DNA from: Hungatella hathewayi
Lineage (GTDB): Bacteria; Bacillota; Clostridia; Lachnospirales; Lachnospiraceae
Direction: 5' to 3'
Assembly: GCA_025149285.1 (NCBI GenBank)
Contig: CP102274.1
Location: forward strand, 144,001 to 208,000
DNA: 64,000 nucleotides
Shown here: positions 19,549 through 29,492 of the stretch, piece by piece
How positions within the stretch are numbered: the first letter of the stretch is position 1
How the letters are laid out: each line of letters starts with the position of its first letter
Position numbers and translations under genes: made by a program
Notes under the pieces: generated by a model
The model's database searches: none
What the model saw: the letters and a program-made list of their open reading frames with translations, nothing else
What the model was told of the DNA's origin: nothing

Positions 19549-20562
19549 ATGAGTCTTACGATAAAGGATATTGCTGAAAAAGCAGGTGTATCCGTAGCTA
19601 CGGTATCGAGAGTGATCAACGGATCCGGCTACGTGAGCGAAAAGAACAAAAAAAATATCGAGGAAATTATCCAGGAATCGAATTACTGTCCGAATGCGGC
19701 GGCAAGAAGCCTGATCACCCAGGCGTCTGATATGATCGGCCTGGTGATGCCGGAGCGGGTTAATCCATTCTTCGTAAAGGTATATGACGGTGTAACCCGA
19801 AAGGCGGATGAGGAGAATATTACGGTTCTTTTTTATAAAACGGGTGATGATGAGAAGAAGCAGGGAGAAATCTTAAAGCAGCTGAAGGCTCAGAATGTAA
19901 AAGGGATTCTGATAACTCCAAGTCTCTATCAGACCTCCGCCACCAGAAAGATGTTAGAAGCAGTGGAACGGGCCGGGATTCCCGTGGTCCTCATCGACCG
20001 TGATACAGAGGGCGGGGATTTTGATGCGGTATTTATTGATAACAAGGGGGCTATTTATAAGGCTACAGAACAGCTGATCCAGGCGGGGCATACGAAGATT
20101 GCGGCCGTCACCAGCCCTGATTTTTCCAGAGTGGGTGCGAGACGGCAGGACGGTTTTCTGGAATGCATGAAGAAGCATGAACTGGAGGTCTGCCCGGACT
20201 GGGTGATCGAGGGAGAACTGAGTGTTGAGAGCGGATATGAAGCTTGTAAGCGCCTGATGGAGATGGAGAACAGTCCCACCGCGATTGTGGCGTTTTCCAG
20301 CTCGGAATTGATCGGATGTGTGAAATACTTAAACGAAACCGGATACCGGATCGGCAGGGATGTCTGCCTTTTTGGCTTCGATGATATCGGTACATTTCCG
20401 GATTTCGGACTTCAACTGTCCACAATCGAGCGTCCTATGAGGGAGATGGGGGAGATGGCATTTGAACTGTTGTGGGAACGGATTCATAACGGCGGAAAGA
20501 ACAAAAGGAGCCGTGAGATCATCCTTCCAACCAATATAAAGTTAGCTGAGAATCAAAAATAA
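19549..20562 (+). CDS. LacI-family transcriptional regulator
   Basis: Start at 19549 gives the standard N-terminus MSLTIKDIAEKAGVSVATVSRVINGSG (HTH plus hinge); a GTG at 19522 would add an uncharacteristic tail. The C-terminal periplasmic-binding-like domain (VGLVMPERVNPFF...IDRDTEGGDFDAVFIDN...) binds a sugar effector. It is the first gene of the deoC/kinase operon and is preceded by two operators that it probably binds. Confidence 0.92.
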   Translation: MSLTIKDIAEKAGVSVATVSRVINGSGYVSEKNKKNIEEIIQESNYCPNAAARSLITQASDMIGLVMPERVNPFFVKVYDGVTRKADEENITVLFYKTGDDEKKQGEILKQLKAQNVKGILITPSLYQTSATRKMLEAVERAGIPVVLIDRDTEGGDFDAVFIDNKGAIYKATEQLIQAGHTKIAAVTSPDFSRVGARRQDGFLECMKKHELEVCPDWVIEGELSVESGYEACKRLMEMENSPTAIVAFSSSELIGCVKYLNETGYRIGRDVCLFGFDDIGTFPDFGLQLSTIERPMREMGEMAFELLWERIHNGGKNKRSREIILPTNIKLAENQK

Positions 20563-20599
20563 AATAGATATCTACTTTACTACAAGGGGGAAAACAACA

Positions 20600-21211
20600 A
20601 TGAAACATGACAATCGCTACAGCTACAAACCACAGTACGATCCGTTTGAGAATGTTATGACGAGGAACGGACTGCACGCTGATGAGGTGATTTCCGCACT
20701 GCAGAAAAGCATTCGCCACGCGGATGAGGATACCGCCATCCGGTGCGGATATGAGATGTATGTTACCAGTATGGAACTGGAGAACTATCTCTGGAGACGC
20801 CTTTCTGTTATCAGTGTGGAAGACATCGGATTCGGGGAGCCGACTGCTCCCATTCTGATCCAGACCCTTAAGAACATGAGAGAGGAGTTTCCATATTCTT
20901 TAAGCGGCAGCAGGGCATTGTTCCTGTTCCAGGCGATCCGTTATCTGTGTAAATGTAAAAAGGAACGCTCCAGTGATACGATTAAGACAATCGTAATCGA
21001 GGAGTATAAGAGAGGGGAGTACGCCAAGCTTCCCACAGAGTATGATATCTATGACTGGCATACAAAAAAGGGAAGAGAGGGAGGAAGAACGTATCTGGAT
21101 TTTCTGGAGCATTTTACAGATGTTACACCATTTATGGATCAGTACGATCCGGAATTAAAGGAGATCTTAAAGCAGTATACCAGGGAGAACATCGAACTGG
21201 GTGAAGAGTAA
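20600..21211 (+). CDS. MgsA-like AAA+ C-terminal domain protein
   Basis: 203 residues. ISALQKSIRHADEDTAIRCGYEMYVT...ENYLWRRLSVISVEDIGFGEP matches the C-terminal clamp-loader-like helical domain of MgsA/RarA-type ATPases, and DWHTKKGREGGR is its conserved tail. No Walker motifs: the AAA+ motor is absent. It is encoded between a sugar regulator and a sugar transporter, so its role there is unknown. Confidence 0.7.
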   Translation: MKHDNRYSYKPQYDPFENVMTRNGLHADEVISALQKSIRHADEDTAIRCGYEMYVTSMELENYLWRRLSVISVEDIGFGEPTAPILIQTLKNMREEFPYSLSGSRALFLFQAIRYLCKCKKERSSDTIKTIVIEEYKRGEYAKLPTEYDIYDWHTKKGREGGRTYLDFLEHFTDVTPFMDQYDPELKEILKQYTRENIELGEE

Positions 21212-21259
21212 ACAGGGGAACCGGTAAAAACAAAAGGAGAAGAACAGGGAGGTTTCAGA

Positions 21260-22648
21260 ATGAGTAAATTAAGACGTATTGCGGCATTGGGACTTACAGC
21301 GGTATTACTGGGGGGCTGTGTACCACAGAAGGTGGCGGCGCCGGAGAAGGCAGAGGAGACAAAGGCAGAAGAGACGAAGGCAGAAGAAGGCCAGGCAAAG
21401 AACGAGGGTACAAACGGGACGGAGGCGGCGACGGAAGCAGAGACGGCCGCGGCCATCGCGACGGAGATTACGGGACCGGTGGAGATAACCATATGGCATC
21501 AGTATTCTGACCAGTATGAGGTGTGGTTCCAGAAGGTAGCGGACGAATTCCATGCGAAAAATCCGGACATTACGGTTAAGCTTCAATATCAGCCTGCTGA
21601 TCAGTACGAGGCAAAGGTTATGGCGGCGGCAAAAGCCGACGATCTGCCCAGCATGGTACACTCTGCGGCGGCCAATATGACCAGCTATATCAATGAGGGT
21701 GCGCTGGTGAATCTGGATGATTACATTTATGATTCTGCGGTGGGATATGAAAACTTCGATGAAGATATTAACTCAGGACTGAATCAGATGTATGTGCCGT
21801 GGGGCAATAAACGCTATGCCATGCCTCTGTTCCTGGGGGGGAATGTTTTCTTTTACAATAAGACCATGTTTGAGGAGCTTGGAATAGAAGCGCCAAAGAC
21901 CTGGTCTGAGGTAGAGGCGGTAGCGACCGCGGTCAGCGATAAGATCGGCAAGCCCGGTTTTGGATTTCAGATTTTAGTGGATGGTTATATGGAGGTTCTG
22001 ACCCAGGCCGGAGGAGAAGTCATTGACCTGGATAATAAGACCGTCGGCTTCGATTCTGAGACAGCCAGAGAGAAAATCACGTGGTACAAAGATTTGATTG
22101 ATAAAAAAGTTGCACGGTTAGTAGGAGATGACAAACACTTTACGAATCCATTTGCTAACGGGGATGTCGGATGCTACGTTGCATTATCCGGGAACTACGG
22201 ATATCTTGCTACCGCAGTTGGAGACAAGTTCGAACTGGGAGCGGCACCGCTTCCTCAGGAAGGCCCCAAGAAGTTTGTCAGCCTGTCTGAGCCGGTATTT
22301 GCCATTGCGAAGACCAGTCCGGAAGAGGAACTGGCCAGCTGGCTGTTCTTAAAATACTTACTGAGCCCGGAAGTAAATGCGGAGTGCGGAACGGTATTTG
22401 GCGCACTTCCGGCATCCACTGCGGCAATGAACCAGAGCGTATACCAGGATTTCCTGAAAGTAAATCCTGTGGCAGCTGCGGTTTATGAGCAGAGAGACTG
22501 CTACGGATATATGCCGACCATTGCGGGCTGGTATGAACTTCGCACAAGCCTGGATAAGGCGTTGGAGGAAATTATGCTGGATATCAGTGACATGGATACA
22601 GCACTTGCAGAGGCCAGGAAGTCGGCAGAAGCGGCAATCCGTAAATAG
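21260..22648 (+). CDS. Sugar-binding lipoprotein of ABC transporter
   Basis: Lipobox LLGGC, then a linker with the short repeat KAEET/KAEEG, then a family 1 solute-binding domain (ITIWHQYSDQYEVWFQKVADEFHAKNPDI). GGGAGG precedes the ATG. First transport gene of an operon with deoC and a PfkB kinase, suggesting a pentose, deoxy-sugar or nucleoside-derived substrate. Confidence 0.92.
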   Translation: MSKLRRIAALGLTAVLLGGCVPQKVAAPEKAEETKAEETKAEEGQAKNEGTNGTEAATEAETAAAIATEITGPVEITIWHQYSDQYEVWFQKVADEFHAKNPDITVKLQYQPADQYEAKVMAAAKADDLPSMVHSAAANMTSYINEGALVNLDDYIYDSAVGYENFDEDINSGLNQMYVPWGNKRYAMPLFLGGNVFFYNKTMFEELGIEAPKTWSEVEAVATAVSDKIGKPGFGFQILVDGYMEVLTQAGGEVIDLDNKTVGFDSETAREKITWYKDLIDKKVARLVGDDKHFTNPFANGDVGCYVALSGNYGYLATAVGDKFELGAAPLPQEGPKKFVSLSEPVFAIAKTSPEEELASWLFLKYLLSPEVNAECGTVFGALPASTAAMNQSVYQDFLKVNPVAAAVYEQRDCYGYMPTIAGWYELRTSLDKALEEIMLDISDMDTALAEARKSAEAAIRK

Positions 22649-22672
22649 TCCAATCAGTTGAAAAGGTGAGCC

Positions 22673-23737
22673 ATGAAGATTAAATTACAGAATATCAGAA
22701 AGAGATTTGGGGAAACGGTGGCCCTTGATGATTTATCCCTGGAATTTTGCGATGGGAAACTGACCACGCTTTTGGGGCCAAGCGGATGCGGAAAGAGTAC
22801 CCTGCTTAATTTAATATCGGGAATTCTGCCGCCTACTTCAGGATCGATTTTTTTCGGAGACAGGGATGTAACATCTCTGTCTCCGGATAAGAGAAATATC
22901 GGCCTGGTATTTCAGAATTATGCGCTGTATCCCCACATGACAGTGGGGGAGAATATTGCATTCCCGTTGGAAATTAAAAAAGTTTCAAAAAAAGAACGAC
23001 TGGAGCGGGCGGAGGAGTTTGCCAAACTGCTTCGAATTGAAGATTATTTTACCCGTAAACCATCCCAGCTTTCAGGGGGGCAGCAGCAGCGTGTAGCTAT
23101 TGCCAGAGCCCTGGCAAAGGAACCGGAGATTTTACTACTCGACGAACCGTTGTCTAACTTAGATGCCAGACTTCGCCTGGAAATGCGGGAGGAGATCCGG
23201 CGTCTTCAGCTGGAGACGGGGATTACTACCATTTTTGTAACACACGACCAGGAGGAAGCGCTCAGTATTTCAGATCGTATTCTGCTTCTGAAAAAGGGCC
23301 GGGTTCAGCAATACGGGCTGCCTCAGGAGCTGTATGATGAACCGTGCAATCCCTTTGTGGCGGACTTCCTGGGAAATCCGCCGATAAATTTGTACGACGG
23401 CATGGTCGATGGAGACCGCGTGGTACTGCAGGAGGATCATACGGGATTCTTTATTGCCGGGTTGAAAGGTATCCAATCAGGAAGAAAGGTGAAGCTGGGA
23501 ATCCGGAGCGAGGCATTTGAGGCCGCGGCGGAGGGGGTCTATGAGACACCTGCAACCGTAAAAAACGTATTTTTAAATGGAAAGGAAACCCTGTATCTTC
23601 TGGAAATTGGTGGAAAAGAATTCAGAAGTACGCTGGAAAGCGGACAGACCTATGAAATTGGAGGAAAGATATCGGTTCGTTTGAAAAAGAAGGGGGTTCA
23701 TATCTATGATTCTGAAACAGAGGAAAAGATTGGTTAA
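22673..23737 (+). CDS. Sugar ABC transporter ATP-binding protein (MsmX/UgpC-like)
   Basis: Walker A GPSGCGKST, signature LSGGQQQR, Walker B LLLDEPLSNLD and switch THDQEEA, followed by a C-terminal TOBE-like regulatory domain. It is the only ATPase encoded with the three CUT1 permease pairs in this window, so it may also energise the systems at 4764 and 12992, as MsmX does in Bacillus (inference). Confidence 0.95.
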   Translation: MKIKLQNIRKRFGETVALDDLSLEFCDGKLTTLLGPSGCGKSTLLNLISGILPPTSGSIFFGDRDVTSLSPDKRNIGLVFQNYALYPHMTVGENIAFPLEIKKVSKKERLERAEEFAKLLRIEDYFTRKPSQLSGGQQQRVAIARALAKEPEILLLDEPLSNLDARLRLEMREEIRRLQLETGITTIFVTHDQEEALSISDRILLLKKGRVQQYGLPQELYDEPCNPFVADFLGNPPINLYDGMVDGDRVVLQEDHTGFFIAGLKGIQSGRKVKLGIRSEAFEAAAEGVYETPATVKNVFLNGKETLYLLEIGGKEFRSTLESGQTYEIGGKISVRLKKKGVHIYDSETEEKIG

Positions 23738-24635
23738 AGTGAAAAGTGATGAAAAAATCACGGTCAGGACATTTACGGAACCCCTCATCTATCTGCTTCC
23801 ATTTATTCTTGTAGTGAGTGTGTTTATGGTTTTTCCGATTATCACAGTCTTCCTAAATGCATTTCTGGAAAATTATGATTATTTGGCCAACACTTATACC
23901 GGAATGGGGATGGGGAATTTTGCGGCGCTTTTTTCCGATAAAGAGTTTTTACTGTCTCTGAAAAATACATTCCTTTACGTAGCATTTGTCGTACCAGTGT
24001 CTACGGTGATTGCTTTGACTGTGGCCATTCTTTTAAACCAGAAGCTGAAAGGAAGCTCATTCTTTCAGTTCGTATATTTTTTGCCGATGGTTACGGCAAC
24101 GATTGCCGTCGGAATTGTTTGGAAATGGATGTATCATTACGATTACGGAATTATCAATTACGTACTGGGGATAATTGGGATAGAACCGGTCAAATGGATG
24201 GAGAATCCGAGGATGGCTCTGGCAGCGCTGATTATCTATGGGATCTGGACAAAACTCCCGTTTACAATCATTCTGTTCCTGTCCGGTCTTCAGACCATTG
24301 GCGAACAGTATTATACGGCGGCAAAAGTGGATGGGGCGAAACCTGCAAAGATTCTGTTCCGTATTACGCTTCCGCTTTTATCGCCTACGATTGCGCTGGT
24401 ATTGATTATCAACATTATCAATACTTCGAAGGTGTTTAATGAAGTCTTTGCACTGTTCAACGGAAAGCCGGGGCCTGGATACTCCCTTTATACTGTGGTG
24501 TTCTACATATATGAGAATTTTTATCATAAGATGAATGTTTCCATTGCCTGTGCGGCTGCTCTGGTATTATTTTTAATTGTGTTTATCATGACCATGCTGC
24601 AGATGACGATTCAGAAAAAATGGGTCAGCAGGTAA
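23706..24635 (+). CDS. CUT1 sugar ABC permease (MalF-like)
   Basis: The ATG at 23706 has GAAGGGGG 9 nt upstream and overlaps the ATPase gene by 32 bp. Six helices, EAA loop QYYTAAKVDGAKPAKILFRITLPLL. Confidence 0.92.
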   Translation: MILKQRKRLVKVKSDEKITVRTFTEPLIYLLPFILVVSVFMVFPIITVFLNAFLENYDYLANTYTGMGMGNFAALFSDKEFLLSLKNTFLYVAFVVPVSTVIALTVAILLNQKLKGSSFFQFVYFLPMVTATIAVGIVWKWMYHYDYGIINYVLGIIGIEPVKWMENPRMALAALIIYGIWTKLPFTIILFLSGLQTIGEQYYTAAKVDGAKPAKILFRITLPLLSPTIALVLIINIINTSKVFNEVFALFNGKPGPGYSLYTVVFYIYENFYHKMNVSIACAAALVLFLIVFIMTMLQMTIQKKWVSR

Positions 24636-24649
24636 AAAGGAGAATTGAG

Positions 24650-25477
24650 ATGAAAAATAGACATCTAATTGTAAAGATCATTTCCTACGTGATCCTGTCG
24701 GCCGGTGCGGTAATGATGGTTCTGCCGTTTTACTGGATGATCATTACTGCGTTTAAAACGCCGGAGCAGGTGACGCAGATGCCGCCGATCTGGTGGCCGC
24801 CGTCATTTTTGCTGGATAATTTTAAGTATGTGCTGAGTTCGGGGGAGTTTGCAAGGTATATTATAAATTCACTGTTTGTCACAGTCTCATCTGTGATACT
24901 CACGACTACGGTCAGTATTTTGACTGCCTTTGCATTTTCAAGACTCAAATTTCCGGGGAGAGATATTATTTTTTCGCTGTTTCTGGGATTTATGATGGTA
25001 CCGTTTGAATTGCTTGCCATCACCAATTACGTTACCATTGTGAAGCTTCATCAGATCGATACGTACAAGGCGTTGATCGTTCCGTATACCGCTAATATAC
25101 TCTATATCTTTATATTAAGGAACTTCTTTCTGGAGATTCCGGGCTCACTTTACAACGCAGCTCGGGTAGATGGGGCATCCAACTGGAAATTTCTATGGAG
25201 AATCATGGTTCCAATCGCCAAACCGGCGATCATCACAATCATTCTTCTTAACAGTATTGACAGCTGGAACTCATTCTTATGGCCCATGCTGGTGACGAAT
25301 GAGTCAAGGATGAGAACTGTGACTGTAGGATTGACTTCATTTGTGCAGTCTGCGGGAATCCGTTATGAAAGGCTGATGGCGGCAGCGTTTATTGTAGTAA
25401 TCCCCATGGTTGTACTGTTTTTCTTTGCGAGAAAATATATTGTAACCGCGGTAGCGCAGGGGGGAATCAAGGGATAG
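24650..25477 (+). CDS. CUT1 sugar ABC permease (MalG-like)
   Basis: Start 24650 follows AAGGAG; a longer frame from 24620 overlaps the previous gene and lacks a ribosome-binding site. EAA loop SLYNAARVDGASNWKFLWRIMVP and C-terminal VAQGGIKG. Confidence 0.93.
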   Translation: MKNRHLIVKIISYVILSAGAVMMVLPFYWMIITAFKTPEQVTQMPPIWWPPSFLLDNFKYVLSSGEFARYIINSLFVTVSSVILTTTVSILTAFAFSRLKFPGRDIIFSLFLGFMMVPFELLAITNYVTIVKLHQIDTYKALIVPYTANILYIFILRNFFLEIPGSLYNAARVDGASNWKFLWRIMVPIAKPAIITIILLNSIDSWNSFLWPMLVTNESRMRTVTVGLTSFVQSAGIRYERLMAAAFIVVIPMVVLFFFARKYIVTAVAQGGIKG

Positions 25478-25491
25478 AGATGGAGGACAAC

Positions 25492-26133
25492 ATGAATATT
25501 GCAGAAAAGATTGACCACACCATACTGCGCGCAGACGCGAGAGAGGATGAGGTAAAACGATACTGCCGGGAAGCTGTTCAATACCATTTTGCATCGGTAT
25601 GCGTCAATACATGCCACGTTCCGCTGGTGGCTGAAATGCTGAAGGAAAGTGACGTAAAGGTATGCTGCGTTGTGGGATTTCCACTGGGGGCAATGAGTAC
25701 CCGCGCCAAGGCCTGTGAGGCGCGGATTGCAGTGGAAGACGGGGCGGAAGAGATCGACATGGTTGTCAATATCGGTGCTGTAAAAGACGGAAATTACGAT
25801 CGTGTGGAGGAGGATATCCGTGCAGTCGTGGAAGCCAGCGGCGGTGCTGTGGTGAAGGTAATACTGGAAACATGTCTGCTGACCAGAGAAGAGATCGTGG
25901 AAACATGCCGCTGTGCTGTGAAGGCCGGTGCGGGATTTGTAAAAACTTCAACTGGATTTTCGACCGGAGGTGCTACTGTAGAAGCGGTTCATCTGATGAG
26001 AGAGACAGTGGGAGATTCAGTAAAGGTGAAGGCCAGTGGTGGAATCCGTACCTGTGGGCAGGCGAAGGCCATGATAGAAGCAGGAGCCGACAGAATCGGT
26101 GCGGGAAATGGCATCATACTGCTGGAAGGGTAA
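25492..26133 (+). CDS. deoC: Deoxyribose-phosphate aldolase
   Basis: Start at 25492 with GGAGG 5 nt upstream. VCCVVGFPLGAMST, EIDMVVNIGAVKDG, VKVILETCLLT and the Schiff-base lysine in FVKTSTGFSTGGAT, then VKASGGIRT, are the class I aldolase motifs. It splits 2-deoxyribose 5-phosphate to glyceraldehyde 3-phosphate and acetaldehyde. Followed by a kinase that could supply its substrate. Confidence 0.95.
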   Translation: MNIAEKIDHTILRADAREDEVKRYCREAVQYHFASVCVNTCHVPLVAEMLKESDVKVCCVVGFPLGAMSTRAKACEARIAVEDGAEEIDMVVNIGAVKDGNYDRVEEDIRAVVEASGGAVVKVILETCLLTREEIVETCRCAVKAGAGFVKTSTGFSTGGATVEAVHLMRETVGDSVKVKASGGIRTCGQAKAMIEAGADRIGAGNGIILLEG

Positions 26134-26193
26134 TCGGTGCGGAGAGGAGTTATTCTGCCGGATCGGTAATTAGATAAAAACAGGAGATTGTAT

Positions 26194-27129
26194 ATGGGAA
26201 GAAAAACACTGGTTTTCGGAAGTTTTGTCGTGGATCTTATGGCCCGTACGCCGCATCTTCCTGTCCCGGGAGAAACGGTTAAGGGAAGCGAATTCAAGAT
26301 GGGTCCTGGGGGAAAGGGATTTAACCAGGCTGTAGCGACCTTTAAAGCAGGGGCAGAGGTCACTCTGGCAACCAAACTGGGAATGGATTCTTTTTCTGAA
26401 ATTGCGCTGAACACCATGGAAAAATTGGGGATGGATACCAGACGAATCTTTCGGACTGAACGGAAGGACACGGGGTGTGCACTGATCCTGGTGGGGGAAG
26501 ACAGCAGCCAGAATGAGATTGTGGTAGTGCCGGGAGCCAGTCTCACCATAACGGAGAAGGAAGTGGACTCGTTAAAAGAATTGATTCAGGAATGTGAATT
26601 TGTTCTGATGCAGCTTGAAACGAATCTGGATGCAGTGGAGCGGGTTGCAGAATACGCGGCGCGGAGTGGGACAAAAGTGCTCTTAAACCCGGCTCCCGCG
26701 GCTGATTTGCCAGAAGGCCTGTGGGGACGGATCGATGTGATTACTCCTAACGAGGTAGAGGCGGAGTACTATACCGGGATCCCTGTTCACTCTGAGGCAG
26801 ATGCGGCGAAGGCAGCTGACTGGTTTCATAGCCGGGGAATCGCAGATGTGATCATTACGATGGCAGATCAGGGGGCATATCTGTCGTCTTCTTCCGGGAT
26901 ACGGGAGTTTGTTCCAGCATTTTCTGTAGATGCCGTGGACACTACCGGCGCGGGGGACGCGTTTTGCGGAGGACTGTTGGCGGCTTTAGCGGAAGGTAAA
27001 GAAAGGAAAGAGGCTGTAGTGTTTGCCAACGCGACAGCGGCACTTTCGGTACAAAAGATTGGAACGGCGCCGTCCATGCCGGATCGAAAGGAGATAGAAA
27101 CGTTTTTAGCAACGAGAGTGACTAACTGA
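26194..27129 (+). CDS. PfkB-family sugar kinase (ribokinase/deoxyribokinase-like)
   Basis: Start 26194, GGAG 7 nt upstream. GPGGKGFNQAVA is the substrate-binding loop of ribokinases, and DTTGAGDAFCGGLL contains the catalytic Asp and anion hole. With deoC next to it, 2-deoxyribose phosphorylation is the simplest role; ribose is possible too, and sequence alone does not separate them. Confidence 0.9.
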   Translation: MGRKTLVFGSFVVDLMARTPHLPVPGETVKGSEFKMGPGGKGFNQAVATFKAGAEVTLATKLGMDSFSEIALNTMEKLGMDTRRIFRTERKDTGCALILVGEDSSQNEIVVVPGASLTITEKEVDSLKELIQECEFVLMQLETNLDAVERVAEYAARSGTKVLLNPAPAADLPEGLWGRIDVITPNEVEAEYYTGIPVHSEADAAKAADWFHSRGIADVIITMADQGAYLSSSSGIREFVPAFSVDAVDTTGAGDAFCGGLLAALAEGKERKEAVVFANATAALSVQKIGTAPSMPDRKEIETFLATRVTN

Positions 27130-27156
27130 CATAGAAACAGTAAAAGATACAACCCC

Positions 27157-27203
27157 AAAAGAGTGCAATGAAAGTACAATTAAGACTTTCATTGCACTCT
27201 TTT
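27157..27203. terminator. Bidirectional terminator between kinase and AIPR genes
   Basis: An 18-bp perfect stem (AAAAGAGTGCAATGAAAG and its complement) with an 11-nt loop; A run on one side and T run on the other. Serves both convergent operons. Confidence 0.88.
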
Positions 27204-27224
27204 ATCATGGCATCTCTCAGACCG

Positions 27225-29492
27225 CTACCAGGAAAACAACGGTGTTTTCCCGTCAAGTGCCATCCAGCTGATGCTGTGCTTTTTTACATGGAGAAGGCTG
27301 CATAATAAGTCGATCTGATTATACTTTACAACACTGTTCGAGTGGGTCCCCACCCAATAGGTCTTTCCGTCACTGCCCGCCACTTCGACGCTTCTTCTCA
27401 AATAGCCGTAGCCCTCTTCCGCCCTTGTCCGGTCATCCGTGAACCAGTCCGTGCCGCTTATAAGAAGCTCTTCCTCATGGCCGGGATAGTTGTCGAGAAC
27501 AAACTGAACCGTCTTTACCATGGCGTGGGCGGTGCTGTTGACCCGTTCGACCGGCCCGTTGTTCAATTTAATGAATTTGGCTTTGCCGTTGGGTGTTTTT
27601 TGTGCCAGGCTGTCTGTATCTGAAGATGGCTGCCGGTTACCGCCTGTCACCTCGCGGTAACTTACAAGGTCGATCTTTTCGTCGTCATCCAGGTTATCGT
27701 TTATGATCTGCGCAAAGCGGTTCGCGTCTGCCTCGTTACGGGTCAGGATGTACAGTTCGTCTTTTTTAAATGTATTAGAGTCCAGAACCGGATAGTTGCC
27801 CGACTGCTGTGCTGCTTCGCCGCACAATTCCGCAAAAAGTTCCATTAAGTCCTTTAATTTATCCCGGATCAGCTCGAAACAATCTGTAAACTGGGAGAAA
27901 TCGCTTCGGTATCCGTTAAAGAGCTGAACCATATATGTGGTAAAGTACCATTTTCCGTTTTGCAGAACAGCAGCTTTTAAGGGATTATCTGTGATGATTT
28001 TCTTTGCGTTTTTTCCGTAAAAATCAGCCACTCTCACTGCAAAATATACCGCGCCGTAATATTTTGCAAAAATGCCTGCTTCCTGTTCGTCCTCCGCTTC
28101 CAGCCATTCAGGCACGAAAATGGTTTTATCCTGAAAACTGTATTCGCCCCCGGTCTCATTTCTGGTACTCAGCAGAAAATTGGTACCCTTGCTGCGCGCG
28201 TCTCCCGGGTAACCGGCGCATGCTTTCCGGGCTCTCGCAAAATCGACGAGGTCGACCGTGCGTCTGGCGATGTTTCCTTCCCCGCGCTTAACCAGCCTGA
28301 AATACCGTTTCCCATTGATCTGTTCCCGCTCCAGAAATGCGGCCAGCTTTACCACAAACGGGGATGCAAAAGCAATATCTTCCGCCTTAATGGGTTTCTG
28401 CCGGTTTAAAGCCACGCTGATCTCGTTTACCTCCCGGGTTGAATCCGCTTCGGATTCGGCAGTCTGTGCAGAGTGCGAGATATGTATGATCCGAAGCAGT
28501 ACCTTGGCATTTTTAGACTTCCGGATTCTCTCTTCAAGTTTTGCGGCTTCCTCTGCTTCACCATTTTTTTGGAGCTCTTTTAAATCGTATTCCATTTCAT
28601 AAAGGCACTGGGCAGAGGCGGTAATGGTCTGGGCTCCGTTGATGACGGAGAAATGGAGCTCTCCGTATTCGGATATATGTTCCAGAAGGACCTCCTCCAC
28701 GCGGTCCAGTTTAAAATCGGGCCGCTCTACCAGAATGGTAATGCCGTTATTCTTAAACCAGAATTCACCGGGGCTGTTTCTCAGCGTCTCCTTGATAGCC
28801 CGGTCAACACCCAGTTGTTCGTTCAGACCGTACCGGACATTGCGCTTAAACAGCTTGTCTCCGATTCTGTTGTAGATCTCAACCAGCTGATACAGATGGA
28901 CGGAGGTCACATAGCCGCGGTTAGATACCTCTGTCCTATCCTCGTTTTCCCAGTTGATATGGCATTTCATAGGCGGCATCTGAATAAACTCAAACCGGTT
29001 TACACTGGTCAGTTTAATGTCCTGTTCATGGTAGCTGTTGTCGAGAATATAGAGAAAATTTACGGTGCCTTTCCAGGGCTTCATCTCTTTCCGGATATTT
29101 TTCTTCATCGCCTTACCTTCCGCAGACAGAAAAAGTCTTTCCAGAAAAACCCGGCTTTTCATATTGTCCACGAGGCAGATGATATAGATATTTTTTTCCG
29201 CGGATTCCGGCAGCTTTGCCAGAATTCGGGCCTGCTCTTCCAGAGACTGCAGCAGGCCGCCGCTGTCCTCTGTAAACTTGAGAAAAAGAAAATTTTCGCT
29301 GCTGTCAATGCCCATTTGGACGGAAGAGGTGACTTCCCATTTCTCCGCACGAACCAGGAGATTCAGCGCCTTATGAGCCTCCTCGCTGTCCCACCAGGTC
29401 TCGTCACAGTCGATATCACGGTTGCTTAAAATATTTCTGATATATTCCTTATAATTTTCGATTCTCCTGGCTCTCATCCGATTTTCGCTCAT
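27225..29492 (-). CDS. AIPR-family abortive infection protein
   Basis: About 755 residues. FWFKNNGITILVE (about 245-257) and the downstream VINGAQTITASAQCL are the central motifs of the AIPR family, linked to phage-resistance islands. The start at 29492 is preferred because AAGGA lies 9 nt upstream; 29498 is too close. It overlaps the end of the FRG gene by 44 bp, so both are co-translated. The C-terminal 200 residues (VNSTAHAMVKTVQF... YWVGTHSNSVVKYNQIDLLCSLL) are not a domain I recognise. Expected role: part of an anti-phage system. Confidence 0.8.
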   Translation of the reverse strand: MSENRMRARRIENYKEYIRNILSNRDIDCDETWWDSEEAHKALNLLVRAEKWEVTSSVQMGIDSSENFLFLKFTEDSGGLLQSLEEQARILAKLPESAEKNIYIICLVDNMKSRVFLERLFLSAEGKAMKKNIRKEMKPWKGTVNFLYILDNSYHEQDIKLTSVNRFEFIQMPPMKCHINWENEDRTEVSNRGYVTSVHLYQLVEIYNRIGDKLFKRNVRYGLNEQLGVDRAIKETLRNSPGEFWFKNNGITILVERPDFKLDRVEEVLLEHISEYGELHFSVINGAQTITASAQCLYEMEYDLKELQKNGEAEEAAKLEERIRKSKNAKVLLRIIHISHSAQTAESEADSTREVNEISVALNRQKPIKAEDIAFASPFVVKLAAFLEREQINGKRYFRLVKRGEGNIARRTVDLVDFARARKACAGYPGDARSKGTNFLLSTRNETGGEYSFQDKTIFVPEWLEAEDEQEAGIFAKYYGAVYFAVRVADFYGKNAKKIITDNPLKAAVLQNGKWYFTTYMVQLFNGYRSDFSQFTDCFELIRDKLKDLMELFAELCGEAAQQSGNYPVLDSNTFKKDELYILTRNEADANRFAQIINDNLDDDEKIDLVSYREVTGGNRQPSSDTDSLAQKTPNGKAKFIKLNNGPVERVNSTAHAMVKTVQFVLDNYPGHEEELLISGTDWFTDDRTRAEEGYGYLRRSVEVAGSDGKTYWVGTHSNSVVKYNQIDLLCSLLHVKKHSISWMALDGKTPLFSW

